From contig JAQTRB010000101.1 of assembly GCA_028712015.1 (NCBI GenBank), positions 1 through 6,347 of the forward strand: a stretch of DNA of 6,347 nt, given 5' to 3'. Both the position numbers and the translations under genes were made by a program. The DNA is from Syntrophales bacterium (GTDB lineage: Bacteria > Desulfobacterota > Syntrophia > Syntrophales > UBA5619). The notes beneath the pieces were generated by a model that did no database searches, was not told the origin of the DNA, and was given only the letters and a program-made list of their open reading frames with translations. Shown here in pieces: positions 1-5,669 of the stretch (positions are counted from its first letter, which is position 1; each line of letters opens with the position of its first letter).

Positions 1-465
1 CAGTGCGGCGGAGACCATCACGAAGGCGACAGCTCCGACCTCGGCGCCCGCTGGGCGATGATCAACTCGCTGTGCATGTGTTCCTTCGTCGGCGGCGTTC
101 CGTGGCTCAAGGAGACGCCGGGTGTCGTCGTCAACATGCTCAACCCGCTCTGCGGCTGGGACATGACGGACCAGGAGTACTGGGCCACGGCGCGACGCAT
201 CATCACGACGGAGCGCTGCTTCAACGTCCGCGAAGGGATCAGCAGCAAGGACGACCGGCTGCACAAGCGCTTCCTCACGGAACCGCTTCCCGAGGGCCCC
301 AAGAAGGGGGCCATCTTCACGGCGGAAGACGAGAAAAAAATGCACGATTCCTATTACAAGCTTTTCGGCTGGGATGAAAAGGGCATTCCGACGGAGGCGA
401 CGCTCAAGTCCCTCGGTCTGGACTACCTGATCGACGACATCCAGACGGCCAGGAAGAGCCTGTAA
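1..465 (+). CDS. Aldehyde:ferredoxin oxidoreductase (AOR) family tungsten enzyme, C-terminal fragment
   Basis: Only the last 154 codons are present; the frame is open from base 1 to a TAA at 463-465, so the start lies upstream of the window. The fragment looks like the C-terminal domain of AOR-family enzymes. Those bind a tungsten (or molybdenum) bis-pterin and a [4Fe-4S] cluster and move electrons between aldehydes or other carbonyl substrates and ferredoxin. Family-like stretches are residues 20-29 (MINSLCMCSF), the RCFNVREG segment near residue 73, the DRLHKRF and EPLPEGPKKGA segments, and a closing YYKLFGWDEKGIPT. Residues 22-28 align with the family DxxGL(C/D)x pterin motif, with Asn replacing Asp and Cys replacing Gly; C27 matches the fourth cluster ligand. 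The enzyme should be cytoplasmic. A terminator directly follows, so it probably ends its own transcript. BamB, the tungsten subunit of class II benzoyl-CoA reductase, belongs to the same family, and this fragment cannot separate the subfamilies. Confidence 0.9.
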   Translation, partial: QCGGDHHEGDSSDLGARWAMINSLCMCSFVGGVPWLKETPGVVVNMLNPLCGWDMTDQEYWATARRIITTERCFNVREGISSKDDRLHKRFLTEPLPEGPKKGAIFTAEDEKKMHDSYYKLFGWDEKGIPTEATLKSLGLDYLIDDIQTARKSL

Positions 466-471
466 GGCATG

Positions 472-515
472 GGGACAGGGGCGGGAATTACAGAATCCCG
501 CCCCTGTCCCTTTTT
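472..515 (+). terminator. Rho-independent terminator after the AOR-family gene
   Basis: A perfect 15-bp stem pairs 472-486 (GGGACAGGGGCGGGA) with 496-510 (TCCCGCCCCTGTCCC) around a 9-nt loop (ATTACAGAA, 487-495). Five T residues (511-515) follow at once. It starts 7 nt after the AOR stop codon. On the opposite strand no T tract follows the stem, so it should act only on plus-strand transcripts. It separates the AOR transcript from the downstream operon, which must have its own promoter unless readthrough is substantial. Confidence 0.93.
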
Positions 516-579
516 GAGAGCAGTCCGTAAATTTTTCGGTTTTTCTTGCAGCAGGCGCGGGTTTGTAGGATGATGCCTT

Positions 580-621
580 GGCCGACGAGCCCCTTGACAA
601 GCGGATTCGCTCCGGTCGGCC
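580..621 (+). repeat. Imperfect inverted repeat in the leader
   Basis: GGCCGACGAGC (580-590) pairs with 609-621 (GCTC, a 2-nt bulge CG, then GTCGGCC). This gives 11 base pairs around an 18-nt loop (591-608). The loop carries the isolated TTGACA. It could be a leader RNA hairpin or a protein-binding palindrome. In DNA this GC-rich, a bulged repeat of this size can arise by chance. Confidence 0.3.
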
Positions 622-653
622 GCAGGGCAAATGGATGAGGAAGCAGTATTTTA

Positions 654-705
654 AGAACGATCGGGGGTTTTTGGCGGCTGTCCGCGGAGAATCCCCGATC
701 GTTTT
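654..705 (+). promoter_or_regulatory. Long leader hairpin just upstream of the operon's first start codon
   Basis: AACGATCGGGG (656-666) is perfectly complementary to CCCCGATCGTT (693-703). Outer pairs A654-T705 and G655-T704 (wobble) extend it. Inside, G667-T692 (wobble), T668-A691, T669-A690 and further weak pairs lead into a capping hairpin GCGG-CTGT-CCGC (674-685). The structure is therefore almost continuous over 52 nt. It ends 15 nt before the ATG at 721 and leaves the GAGG ribosome binding site free. The T run that follows is short and partly paired, so it is not a typical terminator. Leader attenuation, mRNA stabilisation or a protein-binding site are the plausible roles; which one applies is not visible from sequence. 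Confidence 0.55.
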
Positions 706-720
706 GATGGTTGAGGTTTT

Positions 721-1416
721 ATGCCTTTTTCCCGCCGGGATATGCTCCGGATCGTCGTTGCCGGGGCTGTTTCGGGAACCGCTTTCGGCCTGATTCGGGT
801 CGGCGGCGCCCAGGCGCTGCCGCGCCCGCCGGGGGCGCTGGTCGAAAAGGAGTTCCTTAAGGCCTGCGCTCGCTGTTACCAGTGTATCGACATCTGCCCG
901 GTCAGCGCGCTCCATCCGGCGTCCGTCCTGACCGGCCTGGCGAACGCCGGAACGCCCGTTCTCGACGTGAAGCAGTGCAGCATGTGCATGGAGTGCATCC
1001 AGATCTGCCCGACGGGCGCCATCCAGAAGATCGCCAAGGCCGAGATGGATATCGGCAATGCCGTGATCGACCGTCCGACCTGTCTGCAGTGGTCCGGACA
1101 GGAGACCTGCGATAAATGTTTCAAGGCCTGCCGGTACAAGGCGATCGAGCTGGACGCGAAGAAGAATCCGATCGTGATCGAGGCGAACTGCAACGGCTGC
1201 GGCGCCTGCGAGCGGCGCTGCCCGGTCAAACCGGTTCGGTCGATCACCGTCGTTTACGACAAGGTGAGACGATTCGAGCCGCCGAAAGAGCGGTTCCTGG
1301 TCCGCGCCGAGGACCGGACGGGCGGCGAGAACGAACGGGAGTTTCTCGACTGGTTCGAATTCCGAGTGAAATCCCTGGCCGAGCATTACGGTCTGTGGAA
1401 AGAGGAGGAGGAATAG
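721..1416 (+). CDS. NapG/MauM-type ferredoxin with four [4Fe-4S] motifs and a Tat-like N-terminus
   Basis: This 231-residue polyferredoxin should relay electrons between redox proteins. Four four-cysteine motifs are visible: C49/52/55/59, C86/89/92/96, C121/130/133/137 (with an eight-residue gap after the first Cys) and C157/160/163/167. This arrangement matches NapG/MauM-type ferredoxins. The N-terminus SRRDMLR followed by a hydrophobic stretch to about residue 25 and AQA-LP at 30-34 resembles a twin-arginine signal peptide with a cleavage site. That predicts export, although all neighbours look cytoplasmic. The start at 721 is the first ATG after an in-frame TGA at 712-714; GAGG lies 4 nt upstream. 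The C-terminus is charged and ends in a run of Glu codons that double as the next gene's ribosome binding site. The gene leads the operon, 3 nt before the first HdrA-like gene. A role as electron partner of the AOR-family enzyme upstream or of the Hdr module downstream is inference. Confidence 0.88.
   Translation: MPFSRRDMLRIVVAGAVSGTAFGLIRVGGAQALPRPPGALVEKEFLKACARCYQCIDICPVSALHPASVLTGLANAGTPVLDVKQCSMCMECIQICPTGAIQKIAKAEMDIGNAVIDRPTCLQWSGQETCDKCFKACRYKAIELDAKKNPIVIEANCNGCGACERRCPVKPVRSITVVYDKVRRFEPPKERFLVRAEDRTGGENEREFLDWFEFRVKSLAEHYGLWKEEEE
1401..1413 (+). promoter_or_regulatory. Ribosome binding site of the first HdrA-like gene
   Basis: AGAGGAGGAGGAA contains overlapping Shine-Dalgarno cores, the last GGAGG ending 8 nt before the ATG at 1420. 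It lies wholly inside the Glu codons at the end of the ferredoxin gene. Translation of the two genes is probably coupled. Confidence 0.75.
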
Positions 1417-1419
1417 ACG

Positions 1420-2640
1420 ATGACATCCGTTCTTTCCCGGACTCCTCGACAAGCCACATCGGACACGCTGCCCGTTCTGATCGAGGGTGGCGGCGCGGCC
1501 GGGATTACGGCCGGCCTCGATCTGGCCGCCGCAGGCCGCCGCGTTCATCTGATCGAGCGCTCCGGCCATCTCGGCGGGCAGATGCTGAACCTCGACAAGA
1601 TCTATCCCACGGACCACTGCGCCTTCTGCCCGCTCTGGACGGACATTCGGCGTCTGCAAACCGATCCCCGAATCACCGTTCATCTTTCCTCGCGCATCGA
1701 GTCCCTGGATACGACCGGGGAGGGAAGCCTCGCAACGATCCGGACGGAGCCCCCCCTCATTGCGCCCGAGCGCTGCATCGGCTGCGGCGCCTGCTTCGAT
1801 GCCTGCGCCCCGGGGGCCGTCAAACCGCCCGGCGAACATGTCTATCCGCCCTCCTTCCGGATCGACAGGGATCTCTGCAACCGCTGCGGAAGCTGCGTCG
1901 GGATTTGCCCCAGCGCGGCGATCGATCTTGCCCGGGAAGAGGAAAGAGAGACCCTGAAGGTCGGACAGGTCATCCGAGCGGCCGGCTTTATCGAAGCCGA
2001 CCTCAAACCGCTGCCTGAATTCGGCTACGGGCTCCACCCGGACATCATGACTTCTCTGGAGTTCGAGGCCTGGACGGCGGAGGCGGGTCCCAACGACGGC
2101 CGCATCGTCCGCAAATCAGGCGGCGGCAGGCCCGCGAACATCGCCTTCGTCCAGTGCAGCGGCGCCCGCGACGACCGGTTGCTCCCCTGGTGCTCGGCGG
2201 TCTGCTGCATGCACGCCCTCAAGCAATCCTCCTGGGTGAAACGCCGGGACCCCGGCATCGACTGTTGCATCTTCTATACGGACCTTCGCACCGTGGGACG
2301 GGACTACTACGCCTATTCCCGGCGGGCCGAGGACAAGGCCGGCGTGCGCCTCGTCCGGGGGCGTCCGGGGCTGATCCATCCGCTGCCCGGCGGCGGCATC
2401 GCCGTGAAATTCGAGGATACCTTGACGCAGAAACGGGAGATCCGCCGCTTCGACATGGTGGTCCTCAACGGCAACCTGCGGCCCTCCGCCGGGGACCGGT
2501 ACGAAAACGGCGCGGAACCTCCGGCCGAAGCCTGCGGCTTTGCCGCCGAACCGGCGGACGTGGCGCAATCGGCCTGGCAGGGATCGGCGGCGGCGATGAT
2601 GGCCATAAGCCGCGACAAGGAGGGACCATGCCGGGCGTGA
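1420..2640 (+). CDS. Short HdrA-like FAD protein with inserted two-cluster ferredoxin domain
   Basis: This 406-residue flavin/iron-sulfur protein belongs to the HdrA family (thioredoxin-reductase-like fold), whose FAD is the electron-bifurcation site in Hdr complexes. In order: FAD-binding GGGAAG at 23-28 with E46 closing the Rossmann motif and GGQ at 52-54; the HdrA cysteine motif YPTDHCAFC (62-70); a ferredoxin domain with C119/122/125/129 and C153/156/159/163; then the HdrA core FVQCSGARD with C246, C258, C262 and C263 (WCSAVCCMHALKQ) and the YTDLRTVGRDYY and RGRPGLI segments. It lacks the N-terminal HdrA domain and any C-terminal ferredoxin domain. Its C-terminus is about 23 residues shorter than the matching part of the next gene product and lacks the GxFxxG segment that helps hold FAD. 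It overlaps the next gene by 13 nt. QmoA-like or Bam-complex HdrA-like subunits are alternatives for the exact subfamily. Confidence 0.9.
   Translation: MTSVLSRTPRQATSDTLPVLIEGGGAAGITAGLDLAAAGRRVHLIERSGHLGGQMLNLDKIYPTDHCAFCPLWTDIRRLQTDPRITVHLSSRIESLDTTGEGSLATIRTEPPLIAPERCIGCGACFDACAPGAVKPPGEHVYPPSFRIDRDLCNRCGSCVGICPSAAIDLAREEERETLKVGQVIRAAGFIEADLKPLPEFGYGLHPDIMTSLEFEAWTAEAGPNDGRIVRKSGGGRPANIAFVQCSGARDDRLLPWCSAVCCMHALKQSSWVKRRDPGIDCCIFYTDLRTVGRDYYAYSRRAEDKAGVRLVRGRPGLIHPLPGGGIAVKFEDTLTQKREIRRFDMVVLNGNLRPSAGDRYENGAEPPAEACGFAAEPADVAQSAWQGSAAAMMAISRDKEGPCRA
2617..2623 (+). promoter_or_regulatory. Ribosome binding site fixing the start of the second hdrA gene
   Basis: AAGGAGG lies 4 nt before the ATG at 2628. 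It supports 2628 over the much earlier in-frame open region, which only shadows the preceding gene, and over the in-frame GTG (2637) and ATG (2640). It lies inside the coding sequence of the first HdrA-like gene. Confidence 0.8.
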
Positions 2641-4343
2641 TGGTTTTTCTCTGCCGCTGCTGCGGCCGGATTCCGCCGACCGTGGATCTCTTGGCCCTGG
2701 GGGAGAAGATCGGCCGCGAGGAGGGCGTCGCCGTCGTCGAAACGCGCGATACGCTCTGTCTGCCCGAAGACCGCGCGGCGATGCTCCGGTCCTTTGAGGA
2801 GAGCGGCGCCAGCGGGATTCTGGTTGCGGCCTGTTCTCCTTACGGGAAGGCCGGCGATGTCGTCACGACACTGTCGGCGGCCTGCGACGGCGACCGATCC
2901 CATGTCCGTTTGGTCGACATTCGCGAGGGGTGCGCCTGGATCCACCGGGGAGACCCGGCGGGGGCGACGGCCAAGGCGGGCGACCTGATCCGGATGAATC
3001 TCGGATTCCTGCGCCACGGCAAACGCTCCGCCGATGCGGTCGTGGCCGTGCGTCCCGAATGCATTGTCGTGGGGGCGGGTTCGGCGGGGATGGCGGCGGC
3101 CCTTTCCATCGCCCGGGCCGGTCATCGGGTGCATCTGGTGGAGCGCGGCATGGGCGGCGGCGGGATGCTCAAGCTCCTCTCCCATGTCTATCCCACCGAC
3201 GCCGGGGCGGAGGAAAAGCTCAAACCCTCTCTGGAGGCCATCTCGGCCCAGCCGCTGATCGTCTTCCATGCCAAAACGCGCGTAGTCGCGGCGACCGGTT
3301 ACGCCGGCGATTTCAAGATCCGTCTCGCTTCCGGGACGGGGGAAACGAATCTTCATGTCGGCGCGGTGATTCTGGCGACGGGGGCGGGGGTATGGCTGCC
3401 CCGGGGGCTTTACCGGTACGGCGAGCTGAAAGAGGTCCTGACGCTCATGGAGCTCGAGCGGCGCCGCCGGGAGGGAAGGGAATCGCCGAGGCGGACCGTC
3501 TTCATCCACTGCGTCGGCGCCCGCTGTCCGGAGCGGCCTTACTGCGCCACGATCTGCTGCCCGTCGAGCATCAAAAACGCCGCATGGATCAAGAGGGCCG
3601 ATCCCGGGGCCGAGGTAACGATTCTCCACCGGGACATCATGATGCCGGGCGCGATCCTGGAGCGTTACTATCGCGGCGCCCTCGAGGCGGGCGTCCGTTT
3701 CGTCCGTTTCGCCGCGGATGCGCCGCCGGTCGTTTCCGGAGACGGAAAAGTCGAAAATGTTTCGGTTTTCGACGCGATCAACGGCGTGGAGCGCGAGATC
3801 GCGGCGGATCAGGTTATTCTGAGCACGCCGCTGGTTGCCAATGCCGACAATGCAAAACTGGCCGACCTTTTCCATATCGGGATCGACCGTTACGGTTTTT
3901 TCCGGGAGGATGATCCGCTGCATCCGCTGGAAACCCGGCAGGCGGGGGTCTTCATCTGCGGGTCGGCCCGCTGGCCCGTCGCCTCCGGCGATGCGGCCGC
4001 CCAGGGAGAGGGGGCGGCGATGAAGGCGCTGGCGATCCTCGGCCGGGAGCGGCTTTCGGCTCGTTCCCTGAGCCGCCTGCCCGAAGGGAAGCTCGGCCAC
4101 GCCCGCATCGAAGACGGTTTCTGCTCGGGATGCGGCAACTGCGTGGCCGTCTGCCCCTACGAGGCCTGCGCCCTCCAGAAGGTGGGCGGGGCCTTGGTCA
4201 GCCGGGCCAACAAGATGCGCTGCCGGGCCTGCGGAAGCTGCATGTCCGTCTGTCCGAACGGAACGATTCAGATGCCCGAACACAATGCCCGGGCCGTCGG
4301 AGCGATGATCCGCCGGGCCTTTTCCCCGAGGGAGGCGCGATGA
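2628..4343 (+). CDS. hdrA: HdrA family electron-bifurcating flavoprotein subunit
   Basis: This 571-residue protein has most of the HdrA architecture. Residues 1-130 are the HdrA N-terminal domain, with C9/C11/C12, C44, C69 (VAACSPYGK) and the DIREGCAWIHRGDP segment at 97-110; in methanogen HdrA this domain holds a [4Fe-4S] cluster with unusual ligation. The FAD fold follows: GAGSAG at 149-154, E172, GGGM and YPT. The core has C295, C300, C306, C310 and C311 (HCVGARC, YCATICCPSSIKNAAW). GVFICG (440-445) is the late FAD-contact segment. A C-terminal ferredoxin domain has C499/502/505/509 and C532/535/538/542. Two things common in full HdrA are absent: the ferredoxin domain inserted in the flavin fold, and the PTxxCxxC cysteine pair (here PTDAGAEE). 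Both are present in the preceding gene product. In the Hdr-Mvh complex the C-terminal ferredoxin domain faces MvhD, and an MvhD-like gene follows here with an ATGA overlap. The protein should be cytoplasmic. Confidence 0.93.
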   Translation: MPGVMVFLCRCCGRIPPTVDLLALGEKIGREEGVAVVETRDTLCLPEDRAAMLRSFEESGASGILVAACSPYGKAGDVVTTLSAACDGDRSHVRLVDIREGCAWIHRGDPAGATAKAGDLIRMNLGFLRHGKRSADAVVAVRPECIVVGAGSAGMAAALSIARAGHRVHLVERGMGGGGMLKLLSHVYPTDAGAEEKLKPSLEAISAQPLIVFHAKTRVVAATGYAGDFKIRLASGTGETNLHVGAVILATGAGVWLPRGLYRYGELKEVLTLMELERRRREGRESPRRTVFIHCVGARCPERPYCATICCPSSIKNAAWIKRADPGAEVTILHRDIMMPGAILERYYRGALEAGVRFVRFAADAPPVVSGDGKVENVSVFDAINGVEREIAADQVILSTPLVANADNAKLADLFHIGIDRYGFFREDDPLHPLETRQAGVFICGSARWPVASGDAAAQGEGAAMKALAILGRERLSARSLSRLPEGKLGHARIEDGFCSGCGNCVAVCPYEACALQKVGGALVSRANKMRCRACGSCMSVCPNGTIQMPEHNARAVGAMIRRAFSPREAR

Positions 4344-4801
4344 ACGCCCCGGAGACGACCGACAAGAAGCCTTCGCCCCGCGTTCTGGTCTTTGCCTGTC
4401 GCTGGTGCGCTTTGATCGGCGCCGACGCCGCCGGCAGGAAGAAGACCGAACTGCCCGCGTCGTTCCGCGTGATCCCCGTGGAGTGCGCTTCCATGGTGGA
4501 GCCGGATTCCGTTCTGCGGGCCTTGGCGAGCGGCGCCGACGGCGTGGCGGTCATGGGATGCCACTTGGGCGGCTGCCGTTTCAACGACGCCAACCACGTG
4601 GCCGTCAAAAGAATGGAGGCCCTCGGCGATCTGCTCGATACCGTGGGGATCGGCCGCCGGAGGCTCCTGTTGAGCTTCGGAACCGCACACGAGGGGCATG
4701 AATTTGCGGAGGTCCTGGGGAACTTCCTCCGGGAACTTGGGCCGCTGCCGGAGCTTACGCGCTGGCGCAAGACCCTGTTGAATCTGCCCGCGTTTCGATG
4801 A
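4340..4801 (+). CDS. mvhD: MvhD/FrhD family [2Fe-2S] electron-transfer subunit
   Basis: This 153-residue protein matches MvhD in length and motifs. MvhD carries a [2Fe-2S] cluster and passes electrons from a hydrogenase, or in some systems a formate dehydrogenase, to HdrA. Visible family features are FACRWCALIGADAAGR (C20, C23), VECASMVEP (C49), GADGVAVMGCHLGGCRFNDANH (C74, C79) and a closing EGHEFAEVLGNFLRELGPL segment. All five family cysteines are present as Cys; no TGA selenocysteine codon interrupts the frame, although some relatives in Bam clusters carry selenocysteine. The start is set by GGGAGG (4330-4335), 4 nt upstream, and by the ATGA overlap with hdrA. Its position between hdrA and the formate dehydrogenase genes suggests that it connects the two. 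Confidence 0.95.
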   Translation: MNAPETTDKKPSPRVLVFACRWCALIGADAAGRKKTELPASFRVIPVECASMVEPDSVLRALASGADGVAVMGCHLGGCRFNDANHVAVKRMEALGDLLDTVGIGRRRLLLSFGTAHEGHEFAEVLGNFLRELGPLPELTRWRKTLLNLPAFR

Positions 4802-4808
4802 GGAAACG

Positions 4809-5669
4809 ATGCTGGAATTGATCCATTCGATACGAGAAAAATCTCGAGAACTCCTTGCCGCCGGGCGTGTCGACGGCGTTTTGTGCCTTGCACGCGATCG
4901 CTTCGACGTCGTCCAGCCGCGGCTGATCCTCAGAGCGGAGAAGACCGGCTCGATCGAAACCTCGCCGAAGTGGAACCTCGCCAAGCTTGCCCTGCGGACG
5001 CTCCGCCGGGCGGGCCCCTCCTTCCGCCTGGCCGTCGCCTGTCGGGGGTGCGACGAGCGCGCGCTGCTGGAGCTGGCGAAGAGAAACCAGTTTGACCCAA
5101 CCCGGATCACCCTTCTCGGCTACACGTGCAGCCGCGAGCAGGCCGAATCCTGCCTCTGTGACCGACCCTATCCGGAGAAACCGGCGGCCGGCGAGAAGAT
5201 CGAAGGGGTCGATCCGTTCGCCGATCCGCGCGTTTCGGCGCTCCTGACCGGAGACGAGGGCGAGCGGACGGCGCGCTGGACGGGCCTGTTGGGCCGCTGC
5301 ATCAAGTGCTACGGCTGCCGCAACGCCTGCCCGATCTGCGTCTGCACCCCCTGCAAGCTGGAGGACGATCTCTGGGTGGAGCGGGCCGTCGTGCCGACGG
5401 AGCTGATTCCCTACCACCTGATCCGCGCCTTTCACCTGTCGGACACCTGCGTCGCCTGCGGGGCCTGCCAGGACGCCTGCCCGGTCGGCATCCCGCTTCT
5501 GGCCCTGCAACTGGTCATGCGCCGGCGGCTTCGGGAGCGGTACGGTTACGAGGCGGGGCTGGAGGCGGATCGAAAGTCGCCGCTGCTGATGGATTTCGAC
5601 CATGCGTCGCCGGCGGGATTCGAACTGCCCGCCTGGACCGTTTCGAGCGAGGCCCCCCATGAGCGTTGA
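4809..5669 (+). CDS. FrhB/FdhB-like iron-sulfur protein (formate dehydrogenase electron-transfer subunit)
   Basis: This 286-residue protein resembles the beta subunits of F420-type hydrogenases and formate dehydrogenases fused to a ferredoxin domain. The N-terminal part (about 1-160) has family segments: ELLAAGRVDGVLCLARD, VACRGCDERALLELAKRNQ (C78, C81) and ITLLGYTC (C107). The iron-sulfur part begins with RCIKCYGCRNACPICVCTPC, which holds C164/167/170/174 plus C177, C179 and C182. A second cluster motif is C214/217/220/224 (TCVACGACQDACPVGIPL). It has no signal peptide or membrane segment. GAGG at 4800-4803, overlapping the mvhD stop codon, is the ribosome binding site. The gene overlaps the formate dehydrogenase alpha gene by 11 nt, which suggests a co-translated pair. 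The inferred job is to carry electrons between the alpha subunit and the MvhD-like protein. Whether it binds a flavin, as FrhB does, cannot be told from sequence. Confidence 0.85.
   Translation: MLELIHSIREKSRELLAAGRVDGVLCLARDRFDVVQPRLILRAEKTGSIETSPKWNLAKLALRTLRRAGPSFRLAVACRGCDERALLELAKRNQFDPTRITLLGYTCSREQAESCLCDRPYPEKPAAGEKIEGVDPFADPRVSALLTGDEGERTARWTGLLGRCIKCYGCRNACPICVCTPCKLEDDLWVERAVVPTELIPYHLIRAFHLSDTCVACGACQDACPVGIPLLALQLVMRRRLRERYGYEAGLEADRKSPLLMDFDHASPAGFELPAWTVSSEAPHER
5649..5652 (+). promoter_or_regulatory. Ribosome binding site of the formate dehydrogenase alpha gene
   Basis: GAGG lies 6 nt before the ATG at 5659, inside the end of the preceding gene. It favours 5659 over the in-frame ATG at 5731, where the only purine-rich stretch (GGAAGG) lies 1 nt from the start codon. 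Confidence 0.55.

Larger units (their letters stand above)
516..720 (+). promoter_or_regulatory. Leader/promoter region of the downstream operon
   Basis: This gap between the terminator and the ATG at 721 must contain the promoter for the six-gene operon if the terminator is efficient. It is more AT-rich than its surroundings at 528-547. I could not find a convincing promoter. A perfect TTGACA (594-599) has no good -10 at 16-18 bp, and TTGCAG (546-551) has TAGGAT only 14 bp away. The leader contains two inverted repeats, listed separately. The ribosome binding site for 721 is probably GAGG (713-716), 4 nt from the ATG. No convincing gene is seen in it. Confidence 0.45.

Noticed and set aside
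536..552. Possible sigma-54 (-24/-12) site around CGGTTTTTCTTGC
   Set aside because: The GG and GC dinucleotides are separated by 8 bases rather than 10. No other GG-N10-GC match with good flanks was found in the leader.
594..622. Perfect TTGACA -35 box in the leader
   Set aside because: No -10-like sequence occurs 16-18 bp downstream; the spacer region is GC-rich. It also lies in the loop of an inverted repeat. It was not called as a promoter.
654..710. Leader hairpin as a classical intrinsic terminator
   Set aside because: Only four T residues follow the perfect stem, they are partly paired with the left arm, and the operon's start codon comes 15 nt later with a ribosome binding site in between.
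578..793. A 71-codon frame starting with TTG in the leader
   Set aside because: It runs through the leader hairpin and 73 nt into the ferredoxin gene out of frame, with no ribosome binding site or recognisable motif.
2154..2627. N-terminal extension of the second HdrA gene (open frame reaches back to 2154)
   Set aside because: That stretch is a shadow frame of the first HdrA-like gene with no family motif. The HdrA N-terminal motif begins right after the ATG at 2628, which has an AAGGAGG site.
2313..4283. A 656-codon open frame on the minus strand
   Set aside because: It lies antisense to the two HdrA genes, has no recognisable motif, and is the type of mirror frame that GC-rich codon bias produces. 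The plus-strand frames carry clear family motifs.
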